A DNA stretch of 64,000 nucleotides, taken from assembly GCF_036075115.1 (NCBI RefSeq), contig NZ_CP107958.1, positions 806,001-870,000 on the forward strand, written 5' to 3'. Shown piece after piece: positions 37,501-46,799 of the stretch. Source of the stretch: Streptomyces sp. NBC_00377. GTDB lineage: Bacteria > Actinomycetota > Actinomycetes > Streptomycetales > Streptomycetaceae. Under the pieces are notes generated by a model, which saw only the letters and a list, made by a program, of their open reading frames with translations, did no database searches and had not been told where the DNA came from. Within the stretch, counting starts at the first letter, position 1, and each line of letters begins with the position of its first letter. Made by a program: the position numbers and the translations under genes.

Positions 37501-37975
37501 GTAGACGCCTCCCGTCTCTGCTTGTGAACTCCTGGCATAGTGCAAGCCACGTGAGCAGCAAGGGAAGACCTCCGACGTATGCAAATCAGAGGGAAGCTGA
37601 ATGACCAGGTCGCGGCAGACCCCTGTCCACGCTCCTCTTACAGAAGCGGAAAGTGGACCGATGTATGCAGACAGCCGCGATCGACCCGCGGCCGGCCCGC
37701 CTCTCCGGCGCCGGGCGGCCTCTCCGGCTCCGGGCGGCCGTGACGCCGGCGCCCGGGCGGGGGCGTCGGCGTCACGGCCGCCCGGCCTCCTCGGGCGACG
37801 GCGCCACCGAGCGGACAGCGCGTCCCGCACCGCAGGGGTCGCCGACAAGGCCGACAACAATCCCGAGGGGTTCAGGAAGTCACCAGATGCCCGAAACGCG
37901 ACAAAAGGAGATAATTGGGACACGCGGCGACGCGTGACCGACTCCTCAACTGATCACGAACAGGCAGGTCGGACC
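37501..37975. other. Divergent intergenic region with tandem and inverted repeats
   Basis: This 475-base region between the GH95-like gene and the disordered-protein gene contains no credible gene. It has two near-identical 19-base tandem units (37701-37719 and 37720-37738, 18 of 19 matching), the second overlapping a 19-bp perfect inverted repeat, and GATAAT at 37910-37915 that may be a -10 box for the plus-strand gene. TTGCTG and TATGCC, 16 bases apart on the minus strand near 37530-37555, may drive the glycosidase gene. Confidence 0.5.
37701..37785. repeat. 19-base tandem duplication joined to a long hairpin
   Basis: The left arm 37730-37748 is perfectly complementary to 37767-37785 (19 bp), and the stem continues with one G-T wobble and five further pairs (37750-37754 with 37761-37765), giving about 25 pairs around a 6-base loop. 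The left arm overlaps the second copy of the 19-base tandem repeat. It is far stronger than needed for a terminator and is not directly downstream of a gene. Confidence 0.7.
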
Positions 37976-38362
37976 ATGTCGAAGAAACCACGTTCGTCCG
38001 AGCCCCCGCACGGCAAGGGCCCGAGCCGTCACGAGGGCGCCGGGCAGCACGGCTGGTCACCCGACGTGGACGAGACCCGCCAGCAGGACAACCCGAGCGC
38101 CCCCCGCTCCTTCCGCACGGCTGAACACGCCGACGACAAGGGCCGGGGCCGCACCAGGTCCGCCGAGGAGTCGAAGTCCGTTCCGGGCGACACGGTCAAG
38201 AGCCGGAGCCGACGGGGCGAGGACTACGGCGACGCGGACGAGAAGGGCCGTCAGGACACCGGACGCAGAGGCCGCTCCCAGCGCCCCAGCGGCACCAAGG
38301 ACGCCTCCGCGGTGACCGGCGTCGACCCGCAGGAGCCCCAGGACCAGCAACCCGGGGCCTGA
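37976..38362 (+). CDS. Hydrophilic, probably disordered protein
   Basis: A 128-residue protein from ATG 37976, with AGGCAGG about 6 bases upstream. It has almost no hydrophobic residues and is rich in Lys, Arg, Asp, Glu, Ser, Gly and Gln, with repeated charged clusters such as SRSRRGEDYGDADEKG. No domain is recognisable. Such composition is like that of stress- or desiccation-related and nucleoid-associated intrinsically disordered proteins, but this is only an analogy. It converges with hypE, 39 bases away. Confidence 0.65.
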   Translation: MSKKPRSSEPPHGKGPSRHEGAGQHGWSPDVDETRQQDNPSAPRSFRTAEHADDKGRGRTRSAEESKSVPGDTVKSRSRRGEDYGDADEKGRQDTGRRGRSQRPSGTKDASAVTGVDPQEPQDQQPGA

Positions 38363-38401
38363 CAGCGCGGCACGGCAGGGCCACCGCCGGATGCGCCCGC
38401 T

Positions 38402-39556
38402 TCAGCAGATCCGGGGCAGCTGTTCCCCGATCGGCAGATCGACCACCCGGGTTCCGCCCAGGCCCGTCCTCGCCACGACCATTCCGGGATGCGCCTCGAC
38501 GGCCTCACCGATGATCACGGCGTCCGCGCCCAGGGGGTGGGCGCGCATCGCGTCGAGGACGGCGTCGGCGTGCTCGCGCGGGACGAACGCCACCAACTTG
38601 CCCTCGTTGGCGATGTACATGGGGTCCAGACCGAGGATGGCGCAGGCATTGGCCACGGCGGGCGGGACCGGGACGTCGCGTTCCCGGACGACCACCCCCG
38701 TCCCCGAGGCCGCGGCGATCTCGTTGAGCGCCGCCGCCAGTCCGCCCCGGGTGGGATCGCGCAGCGCGTGCAGATCCGGGGTCACGGCGAGCATGGCGTC
38801 GACGAGGCCGCCGAGTGGCGCGCAGTCGCTCGTGATCTCCACGCCGAACTCCAGGCCCTCGCGCACGCTCATGACCGCCACCCCGTGGAGCCCGATGGCG
38901 CCGCTGACGATCACGACGTCGCCGGGGACGACCCGTTGGGGCCGCAGGTCGACGCCCGGGGGGACGAGCCCGATCCCCGCGGTGTTGACGTAGATCCCGT
39001 CGCCGTGTCCGGCCTCCACCACCTTGGTGTCGCCGGTGGCCACCTCCACACCGGCGGTGCGCGCGGCCCTGCCCAGCGCCTCGGACACCCGCCTCACGAC
39101 GTCCAGTTCGACGCCTTCCTCGAGGATGAAACCGCAGGAGAGGTAGGCGGCCCGGGCGCCGCTCATGGCGAGGTCGTTGACGGTGCCGTTGACCGCGAGG
39201 TCGCCGATGCTGCCGCCGGGGAAGAACAGCGGCCGCACCACGTAGGAGTCGGTGGAGAACGCCAGCCGGGTCCCGCCCAGGGGGACGACGGCGGCGTCCC
39301 CCAACTGGGCGAGCACCTCCCCGCCGAAGGCGGGCGCGAAGATCTGCTGGACGAGTTCGGCGGAGAGGACCCCGCCGCCGCCGTGCCCCATGACGACCCG
39401 CGGCCGGTCACGCACCGGCGCAGGGCACGTCCATCCTTCGAGGTCCAGGGCGGGGACGGGGACATCGGCGCCGGGGGCACCGGTGCCGGGGCGACCGGTG
39501 CCGGGGCGACCGGAGGTGGGAAGGCCGGTGGTCGGGAGGCCGGTGGTGTCAGACAA
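38402..39556 (-). CDS. hypE: Hydrogenase maturation protein HypE
   Basis: A 384-residue PurM-fold enzyme that dehydrates the thiocarbamate made by HypF to a thiocyanate on its C-terminal Cys, the source of CN for the [NiFe] site. The core begins [19 protein letters not shown] and includes [22 protein letters not shown] and [15 protein letters not shown]; it ends PRIC with the essential C-terminal Cys. The TTG at 39556 overlaps hypD by 8 bases. The N-terminal extension of about 45 residues contains five GxPxx pentapeptides (residues 6-30), encoded by 15-base tandem repeats, then [11 protein letters not shown]. Confidence 0.93.
   Translation of the reverse strand: MSDTTGLPTTGLPTSGRPGTGRPGTGAPGADVPVPALDLEGWTCPAPVRDRPRVVMGHGGGGVLSAELVQQIFAPAFGGEVLAQLGDAAVVPLGGTRLAFSTDSYVVRPLFFPGGSIGDLAVNGTVNDLAMSGARAAYLSCGFILEEGVELDVVRRVSEALGRAARTAGVEVATGDTKVVEAGHGDGIYVNTAGIGLVPPGVDLRPQRVVPGDVVIVSGAIGLHGVAVMSVREGLEFGVEITSDCAPLGGLVDAMLAVTPDLHALRDPTRGGLAAALNEIAAASGTGVVVRERDVPVPPAVANACAILGLDPMYIANEGKLVAFVPREHADAVLDAMRAHPLGADAVIIGEAVEAHPGMVVARTGLGGTRVVDLPIGEQLPRIC
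39466..39540. repeat. Five 15-base tandem repeats inside hypE
   Basis: Units start every 15 bases at 39466, 39481, 39496, 39511 and 39526. The two central copies are identical (CGGTGCCGGGGCGAC), and the others diverge. The period is a multiple of 3, so copy-number changes keep the frame and add or remove GxPxx pentapeptides. Confidence 0.85.
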
Positions 39557-40676
39557 CGGGGCTCGCCTCCCGGGCCTTGCCGGCCGGCAGGTCCAGACGC
39601 CGGTAGAGGTAGTAGGCGGCGCAGGCGCCCTCACTGGAGACCATGGTGGCTCCCAGGGGGGTGCGCGGAGTGCACAGCGTCCCGAATGCCTCGCACTCGT
39701 GCGGTTTGAGCAGCCCCTGAAGGACCTCTCCGCTGCGGCACTGAGCGGGTTCCTCCGTCCGGATCCCGCCGACCGAGAAGCGGTGCTCGGCGTCGTGGTC
39801 ACGGTACTTCGGCGACAGCCGCCAGCCGCTGTCCGGGATCACGCCGATGCCGCGCCAGGCCCGGTCGGTGACCTCGAAGACGTCCTCCAGCATGGCGCGG
39901 GCGGCCGGGTTGCCCTCCGGGCGGACGGCACGGGCGTAGGCGTTGTCCACGGTGTGCTCACCGCGTTCCAGCTGACGCACGGCGCGGCGCACCCCTTCGA
40001 GGATGTCCAGGGGCTCGAAGCCGGTCACGACGATCGGGACCCGGAAGCGTTCCGCCAGTTCCGGGTACTCCTCCACGCCCATCACGCTGCACACGTGCCC
40101 GGCCGCGAGGAAGCCCTGTACCCGGCAGCTCGGCGACGACATGATCGCCTCGATGGCGGGCGGTACGCGGACGTGCGACACCAGCATGCTGAAGTTGGGG
40201 ATGCCCAGCTTGCGGGCCTGATGGACCGTCATGGCGTTGGGGGGCGCCGTCGTCTCGAAGCCGATGCCGAAGAACACCACTTCGCGGTCCGGGTTCTGCT
40301 GTGCGATCCGCAGCGCGTCGAGCGGCGAGTAGACGACCCGTACGTCGCCGCCTTCGCCGCGGACCTGGAACAGGTCCCGTCCGGTGCCGGGGACGCGGAG
40401 CATGTCGCCGAAGGAGCAGAAGATCACGCCCGGCCGGGAGGCGATCTCCAGCGCCTTGTCGATGACCTCCAGCGGGGTCACACACACCGGACAGCCAGGC
40501 CCGTGGATCAACTCCACCTTGTCCGGCAGGAGTTGGTCCAGGCCGTGCCGGATGATGCTGTGCGTCTGCCCTCCGCACACCTCCATCAGGGCCCACGGCC
40601 TGGTCACCGTGGCGTGGATGTCGTCGAGGAGCCGGCGCGCCAGCTCCGGGTCCTGGAACTCGTCGATGTACTTCAC
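39549..40676 (-). CDS. hypD: Hydrogenase maturation protein HypD
   Basis: A 375-residue iron-sulphur scaffold which, with HypC, holds iron while CN and CO are attached. Conserved motifs: [10 protein letters not shown] (Cys needed for iron transfer), [32 protein letters not shown] and [13 protein letters not shown]. The C-terminal cysteine pattern ([23 protein letters not shown]) fits the [4Fe-4S] cluster. ATG overlaps the hypC stop by 4 bases and its end overlaps the hypE start, showing tight coupling. Confidence 0.96.
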   Translation of the reverse strand: MKYIDEFQDPELARRLLDDIHATVTRPWALMEVCGGQTHSIIRHGLDQLLPDKVELIHGPGCPVCVTPLEVIDKALEIASRPGVIFCSFGDMLRVPGTGRDLFQVRGEGGDVRVVYSPLDALRIAQQNPDREVVFFGIGFETTAPPNAMTVHQARKLGIPNFSMLVSHVRVPPAIEAIMSSPSCRVQGFLAAGHVCSVMGVEEYPELAERFRVPIVVTGFEPLDILEGVRRAVRQLERGEHTVDNAYARAVRPEGNPAARAMLEDVFEVTDRAWRGIGVIPDSGWRLSPKYRDHDAEHRFSVGGIRTEEPAQCRSGEVLQGLLKPHECEAFGTLCTPRTPLGATMVSSEGACAAYYLYRRLDLPAGKAREASPVV

Positions 40677-40978
40677 TGGTTGCGCACCTCTTCCACCGGG
40701 ACCGTGCCCGCCTCTTGCGCCGCCATCTCCCAGGCGTCGCCGAACTCCTCCTGCAACATGCCGAGTTCAGCGAAGAGTTCGAGCGTCTGCCGCGCCGACT
40801 CCTCGTCCAGCCGTTGCAGGGCGAAGCCGACGTGGACGATGGCGTACTCGCCGACCTCGAGGTCGGGCAGGTACTCCAGGCACACCTCCTTCACGACGCC
40901 GCCGAAGTCGACGGTGGCCATCCGGGTGCCGTCCCGGTCCTCGATGTCCAGCACTCTGCCGGGTACCGCCAGGCACAT
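40673..40978 (-). CDS. hypC: Hydrogenase maturation chaperone HypC
   Basis: A 101-residue HypC/HupF chaperone. The N-terminal MCLAVPGRV with Cys2, which binds the iron moiety and the immature large subunit, is intact. The OB-like body ([38 protein letters not shown]) is typical. The C-terminal tail is a little longer than in E. coli HypC. It overlaps hypD by 4 bases and lies 31 bases after hypF. Confidence 0.95.
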   Translation of the reverse strand: MCLAVPGRVLDIEDRDGTRMATVDFGGVVKEVCLEYLPDLEVGEYAIVHVGFALQRLDEESARQTLELFAELGMLQEEFGDAWEMAAQEAGTVPVEEVRNQ

Positions 40979-41009
40979 GAGCCTCTCCTCGCTGTGGGTC
41001 GCGCGTTGC

Positions 41010-43388
41010 TCAGTCGGTGGGGGTGGCCCGTGCGGCCACCATCAGCTGGCCCAGTGCCAGGCCGCCGTCGCCCGGTGGCACCAGCCGGTGCCGCAGGACC
41101 GTGAAGCCGTCCTCACGCAGGGCGGCGGCACAGGCGCAGGACAGCAGCGTGTTGGCGAACACACCGCCGGTCAGGGCGACCGTGTCCAGTCCGTGCCGCT
41201 CCCGGGCCCGCGTGCAGATCCGGTGCACCAGGCCGGTCACCGCCCGGTGGAAGCGAGCGGCGATCAGGGCCGGCGCGACGCCCGCCCGCAGGTCGGCGAC
41301 GACCGCCGCCAGGACCGGCGCCGGATCGGCCCGTACGGCTGCGCCGCCGTTCTCCTGCGCCGTGCGCAGGGCGAAGGCGTAGGCGGTGGTGTCCCCGGCG
41401 GGTGCGCGCAGTGCGGCGCCCTCCAGCTCGACGGCCGCCTGCGCCTCGTACCCGGCGCGATGGCACACCCCGGCGAGAGAGGACACGGCGTCGAACAGAC
41501 GGCCCATGCTGGATGTGGGGACACAGTGCAGGCCCCGCTCCAACTGCTTTTCCAGTACGCGCAGTTCGTCGGGCGGGCAGGCGGCCGTACAGGGCAGGTC
41601 GGCAGACCGGTCGATCCCGGCCGCCCGCAGGTGGGCCAGCGCCATGCGGTACGGCCGGCGCACCGCGGCGTCGCCGCCGGGCAGCGGGACGTACGCGAGG
41701 TGCCCGAACCGGGTGAAGCGGTCGTAGTCCGCGAGCAGGAACTCCCCGCCCCAGACGGCCCCGTCGTCGCCGTGTCCCGTGCCGTCGAAGGCGACGCCGA
41801 TCACCGCCCGGGTGCCGTCGAGACCGTGCTCGGCCATCGCGGCGGCGATGTGCGCGTGATGGTGCTGGACGCGTACGACGGGCCGGTCCGCCGCGTTGCG
41901 GTCGGCCCACCCGGCGGACCGGTAGCCGGGATGCCGGTCGGCGGCCAGCGCCTCGGGCCGCACCCCGGTGAGGGACTCCAGCTGTGCCACCGCGCGCTCG
42001 AAGGCCCGCTGCGTGCCGACGTCGTCCATGTCTCCGATGTGCGCCGACAGCCAGGCCCGACGGCCCGCCCCCAGGCAGAACACGTTCTTCAGGTCGCCGC
42101 CGACGGCGAGCGCCGGCCGCACGGGCAACGGGAGCGGGACCGGCAGCGGGGCGTAGCCGCGGGAACGGCGGATCACCAGCGGTTCCCCGTCACAGACGCG
42201 GACCACGGAGTCGTCGCACGGGACCTGGATCGGCCGGTCGTGCGTGAGCCAGGCGTCGGCCAGGTGTGCGAGCCGCTCCAGCGCCTCCGTGTCGTCGGTG
42301 ACGATCGGTTCACCGGACACGTTGCCGCTGGTCATGACGAGCAGCCGGGGGCCTTCCGGGTCGCCGGGCAGGCCGAGCAGCAGATGGTGCAGGGGCGTGT
42401 AGGGCAGCAGCACGCCGAGGTCGGGGCTGCCGGGCGCGACGGCCTCGGCGGGCCGCGGTTCCCCGGCCGTGCACGCCGGATGCGGCCGCCGTCTCAGCAG
42501 GACGACCGGCCTGGCCCGCCCTTCGAGCAGGGTCCGCTCCTCGGGACCGAGCCGGACGAGGTGACGGACGTCGTCGGCGGTTCTGGCCATGACGGCGAAC
42601 GGTTTGTCCCCGCGCGCCTTGCGCTCCCGCAGGAGGGCGACCGCAGTCGGGTTCGTGGCGTCGCAGGCCAGGTGGTAGCCGCCCAGGCCCTTCACGGCCA
42701 GGACGGCGCCCCGGGTCAGCAGTGCCCGCGCACGCGTGACCGGGTCCGCCTCCTCCACGCTCGCGGGACCCCGCTCCCGGGCGACGAGCAGCCTCAGCCG
42801 GGGCCCGCAGGCCGGGCAGGCGACCGGCTGCGCGTGGAAACGCCGGTCGGCCGGGTCGGCGTACTCGCGGGCGCAGTCTGGACACATCGCGAAGCCGGCC
42901 ATGGTGGTGTGGGCCCGGTCGTACGGCACGCCGGTGACGATCGTGAAGCGCGGGCCGCAGTGTGTGCAGTTGACGAACGGGTGACGGTGGCGCCGGTCCG
43001 CCGGGTCGGCCAGCTCGGCGAGGCAGTCGGCGCAGGTCGCGGAGTCCGGGGAGACCAGGGTGCGGGCCGGTCCTTCGGCACGGGAGGCGAGGATGGTGAA
43101 GGCCGTGCCGCCGGCGGGAGGCAGCTCCCGGTGGTCCACCGACTCGACGTGGGCCAGCGGGGGTGCCTGGGCGGCGATCCGGTCGCAGAACAGGGCCACG
43201 GCCGAGGCGCTGCCCTCGACCTCCACGACGACGCCCTCCACCGTGTTGGTCACATGTCCGGCCAGGGCGAGTTCGGTGGCGAGGCCGTACAGGTAGGGGC
43301 GGAATCCCACGCCCTGCACCACGCCCCGGACGATGACCCGGCGGCGCAGCGGACGGTTCTCGGCGACGGCCGGCGGCGGAGCGCTCAC
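41010..43388 (-). CDS. hypF: Carbamoyltransferase HypF
   Basis: A 792-residue multidomain enzyme that activates carbamoyl phosphate and passes the carbamoyl group to HypE. Order: acylphosphatase domain ([17 protein letters not shown], residues 21-37), two CxxC-x18-CxxC zinc-finger-like motifs (CADC...CTHC and CPDC...CPAC), a YrdC-like domain ([24 protein letters not shown]) and a Kae1-like domain with the metal motif [16 protein letters not shown] and [10 protein letters not shown]. Length is standard. The start overlaps the hypB stop by 4 bases. Confidence 0.96.
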   Translation of the reverse strand: MSAPPPAVAENRPLRRRVIVRGVVQGVGFRPYLYGLATELALAGHVTNTVEGVVVEVEGSASAVALFCDRIAAQAPPLAHVESVDHRELPPAGGTAFTILASRAEGPARTLVSPDSATCADCLAELADPADRRHRHPFVNCTHCGPRFTIVTGVPYDRAHTTMAGFAMCPDCAREYADPADRRFHAQPVACPACGPRLRLLVARERGPASVEEADPVTRARALLTRGAVLAVKGLGGYHLACDATNPTAVALLRERKARGDKPFAVMARTADDVRHLVRLGPEERTLLEGRARPVVLLRRRPHPACTAGEPRPAEAVAPGSPDLGVLLPYTPLHHLLLGLPGDPEGPRLLVMTSGNVSGEPIVTDDTEALERLAHLADAWLTHDRPIQVPCDDSVVRVCDGEPLVIRRSRGYAPLPVPLPLPVRPALAVGGDLKNVFCLGAGRRAWLSAHIGDMDDVGTQRAFERAVAQLESLTGVRPEALAADRHPGYRSAGWADRNAADRPVVRVQHHHAHIAAAMAEHGLDGTRAVIGVAFDGTGHGDDGAVWGGEFLLADYDRFTRFGHLAYVPLPGGDAAVRRPYRMALAHLRAAGIDRSADLPCTAACPPDELRVLEKQLERGLHCVPTSSMGRLFDAVSSLAGVCHRAGYEAQAAVELEGAALRAPAGDTTAYAFALRTAQENGGAAVRADPAPVLAAVVADLRAGVAPALIAARFHRAVTGLVHRICTRARERHGLDTVALTGGVFANTLLSCACAAALREDGFTVLRHRLVPPGDGGLALGQLMVAARATPTD

Positions 43389-44149
43389 GGGCGGGTGGGT
43401 GCCAGACCACCGGCGTCGCTCTCACCGGCATGGATGTGCGGGTGGCCGTGCCCCACGTCCGGCCGGCCGGCCATCACCGGCGCGTGCAGCGGCGCGCCCT
43501 CCGCTGCGGCGAGTGCGCGGTCGAGCAGCGCGCCCACGCCCTTGCCCCGGCGGGCCGAGGTCATGACCACCTCGACACCGGGGTTGACCTGCTGCACGTT
43601 GGCGCGGAAGGTGATCTCGTCGAACTCCACGGCCTCCGCGATGTCGGTCTTGGTGACCACCACCAGGTGGGCGAGACCGAACGCGGTGGGGTACTTGAGC
43701 GGCTTGTCCTCGCCCTCGGCGACCGAGGCGAGGACGACCCTGAGGGTCTCTCCGAGGTCGTAGGAGGCGGGACAGACCAGGTTGCCCACGTTCTCCACGA
43801 AGAGCAGACGGGTGCCGTCGGGGAGCCACCCGTCCAGGTGTCCGGCGAGCATCCCCGCCTCCAGATGACACAGTCCGTCGGTGAGCACCTGCTTGACGGG
43901 GGCGCCCGACCGGGCCAGCCGGGTCGCGTCGTTCTCGGTGGCGAGATCGGCGGTCAGCGCGGCGACGGGCACCGCGCGCTCGCGTGCCCGCAGCAGCTCG
44001 CTCTCCAGCAGGGCGGTCTTGCCGCTGCCCGGACTGGACAGCAGATTGACCACGGTCGTGCCGTGTGCCGCGAGACGGGTGCGCAGCGCTTGGGCACTCG
44101 TGTCGTTCTTGGCGAGCACGGCCTGCCGCAGGTCGACGACACGGCACAT
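43385..44149 (-). CDS. hypB: Nickel-insertion GTPase HypB
   Basis: A 254-residue SIMIBI GTPase which, with HypA, delivers nickel to the large subunit. The P-loop [24 protein letters not shown] and [14 protein letters not shown] are conserved. Unlike E. coli HypB there is no N-terminal CxxCGC nickel site. Instead the C terminus has a short His-rich tail ([10 protein letters not shown]) that may store nickel; such tails are more often found at the N terminus. ATG at 44149 lies 3 bases after the hypA stop. Confidence 0.95.
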   Translation of the reverse strand: MCRVVDLRQAVLAKNDTSAQALRTRLAAHGTTVVNLLSSPGSGKTALLESELLRARERAVPVAALTADLATENDATRLARSGAPVKQVLTDGLCHLEAGMLAGHLDGWLPDGTRLLFVENVGNLVCPASYDLGETLRVVLASVAEGEDKPLKYPTAFGLAHLVVVTKTDIAEAVEFDEITFRANVQQVNPGVEVVMTSARRGKGVGALLDRALAAAEGAPLHAPVMAGRPDVGHGHPHIHAGESDAGGLAPTRP

Positions 44150-44152
44150 GGT

Positions 44153-44551
44153 TCAGCACTCCTCGGGAATCGGTCGGCGGGTGGAGGCGGGCGCTCGGTC
44201 GCCGGTCTCCCACTGCACGGCGGTGATCCGCAGCTCTCGGCCCGCGAGCAGCTCGGTGTTCGTCCCGTCGCAGACGGGGCAGGTCAGCCGGGGCGGCATG
44301 CCGACGGCCCATTCGTGTGCGCAGGGCGTGCACCGGGCCTGTCCCGGCACCTGCTCGGTGATCAGTTCGGCGCCTTCCAGCAGCGTTCCGGCGCAGGCCA
44401 GTTCGAAGCTGAAGGCGAGGGCGTCGGGTACGACGCCGGCCAGCTCGCCGACCTGGAGCCGTACCGATCGCACCGCGGTGACCTCGCCGGCCCGCTCGGC
44501 GGCCTCTGCCACCTGGTCGACGACGGCCAGGGCGACGGACATCTCGTGCAT
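44153..44551 (-). CDS. hypA: Nickel metallochaperone HypA
   Basis: A 132-residue HypA with the nickel-binding N terminus MHEMS (His2, Glu3) and the structural zinc site CTPC...CPVC (13 residues between pairs). VRSVRLQVGELAGVVPDAL is the family signature. The start is fixed by the need for MHEM at the N terminus; the longer open frame is not used. The 144-base gap upstream (44552-44695) has no clear gene and is GC-rich with several short inverted repeats. Confidence 0.94.
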   Translation of the reverse strand: MHEMSVALAVVDQVAEAAERAGEVTAVRSVRLQVGELAGVVPDALAFSFELACAGTLLEGAELITEQVPGQARCTPCAHEWAVGMPPRLTCPVCDGTNTELLAGRELRITAVQWETGDRAPASTRRPIPEEC

Positions 44552-44695
44552 GGGTCCCCGTCCTCGTGTGGCGGCCTGGCTCCGGTCGGGCTTCATTGAA
44601 GGCGCGGGCCGCCGGGTCGCGGGGCCCGGCACGCCGTCACGGGCCGGCGGGTACGCCGTTCGACGCAACCGCGGCCCGTCGGCGGCGCCCGTGGT

Positions 44696-44800
44696 TCACA
44701 TCCGTCGGATGCGCAGGTAGCGCCTGAGGTCGGGAAGCACCCCTACGCCGAGGGCGACCACGGCCGCCAGGGCCGCTCCACAGAGGACGATCTTCTTCAT
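44696..44800 (-). CDS. 34-residue single-span membrane peptide (DUF6893-like)
   Basis: ATG at 44800 follows a very good ribosome site (GAGGAGAG, 5 bases before). The peptide begins MKKIVLCGAALAAVVALGVG, one hydrophobic span of about 17 residues, then PDLRRYLRIRRM, a short strongly basic tail. I recall similar peptides beside actinobacterial hydrogenase genes under the label DUF6893, without function. Its place inside the maturation block, 17 bases after the endopeptidase gene, suggests a role in anchoring or assembling the hydrogenase at the membrane (inference). Confidence 0.72.
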   Translation of the reverse strand: MKKIVLCGAALAAVVALGVGVLPDLRRYLRIRRM

Positions 44801-44817
44801 GTGTCTCTCCTCACTCC

Positions 44818-45369
44818 TCATGTCGGGATCCCACCGGCCGCGGCCCGTGGGGCGGGCGCGTCCGGTTCCCCGTCGGTCAGCAGTTCCTCGATCAGCCGGA
44901 CGGCCTCCGGCACGGCCGCGGACACCGGCGCGCTGAGGCCGATGCCCTCCTCCACCGAGGCCGGTTCGCATCCGACGACCAGGACGCGGCGGGGCGGCTC
45001 GCCGCCGGTCCCGGCGCACAGGGTGCCCAGCAGCGCGAGCACGGCGTCCGGGGTCATCCGGTGGCCGTCCAGCGCGGGCGTGCCGGCCGGCGGGCTCCCG
45101 CCACCGGCCTCGTGTTCGATGACGTACAGGGTGCCGGGGGCCGCGCCGCGTGCCGTGGCGTCCACCAGGACGAGCGTGTCGAAGCCGTCCAGGAGCCGGT
45201 AGGCGAGATGCACTCCGCGCACGCCGACGTCCACGACCTCGACGGATGCGGGCAGTTCGCGTCCGGCGAGCAGCCGGGCGGTCTCCACGCCGAAGGCGTC
45301 GTCCCCGAGGAAGATGTTGCCGATGCCCGCGACGAGCGTCCTCGGTCCTGCCGGGGGGGACGGGTTCAT
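44818..45369 (-). CDS. Hydrogenase maturation endopeptidase (HyaD/HybD/HoxM family)
   Basis: A 183-residue protease that removes the C-terminal peptide of the nickel-loaded large subunit. Motifs: GIGNIFLGDDAFGVE near the N terminus (nickel-sensing acidic residues), VDVGVRGVHLAYRLLDGFD, VLVDATARGAAPG and the later DGHRMTPDAVL with the conserved His. The large subunit at 48653-50434 carries the matching 23-residue extension. ATG overlaps the previous stop (ATGA). The C-terminal tail is Ala/Pro-rich and longer than usual. Confidence 0.92.
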   Translation of the reverse strand: MNPSPPAGPRTLVAGIGNIFLGDDAFGVETARLLAGRELPASVEVVDVGVRGVHLAYRLLDGFDTLVLVDATARGAAPGTLYVIEHEAGGGSPPAGTPALDGHRMTPDAVLALLGTLCAGTGGEPPRRVLVVGCEPASVEEGIGLSAPVSAAVPEAVRLIEELLTDGEPDAPAPRAAAGGIPT

Positions 45370-46799
45370 GCGCCGTCCTCCAGCGGGGTGATCTCGTCGG
45401 GCTGGAAGTACAGGAACCGCCCCTGTTCGCGGCGGATGTCGGCGCCCGGGTCGCCCTCGACCGTGACCGCCAGGTGCACGCCGCCGTCGACGTCGTGCAG
45501 CACCGCCTCGACCTTCGCGGTGCGGCCGCGCAGGAAGATGTCCTGCGCGTCGGTGCGGCGCAGGCCCGGGCGCAGTTCGACGCGGCTGCCCTTGGCGACC
45601 GTCCGCCCGTCCACGACCACGTGGTCCCGCGCCGGGTCGAAGCCCGCCTCGCTCGCGGGGTCCCACCAGGGGGTGTCCGGCCGCTGCACCCCGTACTCGT
45701 CGGGGAAGCCGCCGTCCGGGGCGGCGGCGATGCCGGGGCCGGTCACCTCGCGCAGGCTGCGCACCGCTCCGTGCAGGCGCTCCAGCACCTCGGCCGGCAT
45801 CGAGTCCGCCAGGTCGATCACGGCGGCCGCGCGGTCGTCGGTACCCCGGGCCTCGCGTTTCTCCTCGTCGGTGAGGGCCGCGGTGCGCAGCGCGAGGATC
45901 TCGTCGATCTCGGTGGCGTCGTAGAGCGCCCCGGGGCTCTCCGGTGCGATGGCCGGATGGTCCTCCAGGATGATCGGCGAGGACAGCACGAGGTCGGCGC
46001 TGCCGGGCTCGCCGGCCAGTACGGGCCAGGTGTGCAGGTTGCGGCAGGCGGCGACCGCGCCCCTGGCCCACTCGGGGGGATCGGTCATCGACAGGAAGGA
46101 TCCGGCGCTGAGGGCCATGAGGAGGTGGGTGGCGACCAGGGAGTGGGGCAGCGCCGCGTCCCGGCCGGCGTCACGGCCGTCGGACGGTGTCCAGGCGCTG
46201 GTGTTCTCCACGACGGCGGTCAGCCGCACGGTCCGGTAGGGACCGTCGAGTTCGCGGGCGGACAGCCGGATCGTCCCGCTGATCTCCTCGCACCGCCGCT
46301 GGAGCCGGCCGACGGTGCGTCCGGCCGCGTCCAGGACGGGTGCGGTGTCCTGGCGGGCGGGGAGCCGGAAGGGACGGGTGACACCCTCGCCGAGGAGCTC
46401 GTCCATGGCGGCGACCACCTCGACGCGCTCCTCGTTCCCCTCGTCCCAGGGCACCAGCACCCGGTCGTCGAGGCGGAGTTCGGGCACGGTCTCGAAGCCG
46501 CCGTCCGGGCGGACCCGCTGCACCGTGCGCCGCCGGGCGTGCAGGAACCGCACCTCGACCGAGAGCGTCGCGTCCGCCTTCGGTTCCATCAGGAGTTCGG
46601 TGTGCTGGAAGTCGTGCTCCTCGCAGTCGGCGCCCCAGCCGGGCGGCACCAGCACCCCGAACTGCCAGCGCAGCCTGTTCTTGGCGGCCGAGGCACGGTA
46701 GGGGTAGAGCACATAGCCCTCGAAGAGGACGGCGTCGGCCACCTGCCGGGCGAGGGCGAACCGCTCCTCCGTCTCGGAGGCGAACGCGGTCACGGTCAC
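45366..46799 (-). CDS. Hydrogenase-operon protein of unknown function (477 residues)
   Basis: A soluble 477-residue protein with no recognised domain. The start GTG at 46799 overlaps the previous stop (GTGA). Notable segments are VLFEGYVLYPYRASAAKNRLR near the N terminus, ADSMPAEVLERLHGAVRSL, DPARDHVVVDGRTVAKGSRV, and a final beta-rich region LRRTDAQDIFLRGRTAKVEA that ends FLYFQPDEITPLEDGA. There is no Cys motif, signal peptide or membrane span. Its tight coupling on both sides to hydrogenase genes argues for a dedicated role in this enzyme, for example as an assembly factor or structural partner (inference). Confidence 0.8.
   Translation of the reverse strand: MTVTAFASETEERFALARQVADAVLFEGYVLYPYRASAAKNRLRWQFGVLVPPGWGADCEEHDFQHTELLMEPKADATLSVEVRFLHARRRTVQRVRPDGGFETVPELRLDDRVLVPWDEGNEERVEVVAAMDELLGEGVTRPFRLPARQDTAPVLDAAGRTVGRLQRRCEEISGTIRLSARELDGPYRTVRLTAVVENTSAWTPSDGRDAGRDAALPHSLVATHLLMALSAGSFLSMTDPPEWARGAVAACRNLHTWPVLAGEPGSADLVLSSPIILEDHPAIAPESPGALYDATEIDEILALRTAALTDEEKREARGTDDRAAAVIDLADSMPAEVLERLHGAVRSLREVTGPGIAAAPDGGFPDEYGVQRPDTPWWDPASEAGFDPARDHVVVDGRTVAKGSRVELRPGLRRTDAQDIFLRGRTAKVEAVLHDVDGGVHLAVTVEGDPGADIRREQGRFLYFQPDEITPLEDGA

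Noticed and set aside
39252..43763. A 1503-codon plus-strand open frame opposite the hyp genes
   Set aside because: It is antisense to hypE, hypD, hypC, hypF and hypB, all of which have diagnostic motifs; it has no recognisable domain.
44552..44695. Possible attenuator or small RNA in the gap before hypA
   Set aside because: Several short GC inverted repeats exist, but none forms a clear terminator/antiterminator pair.
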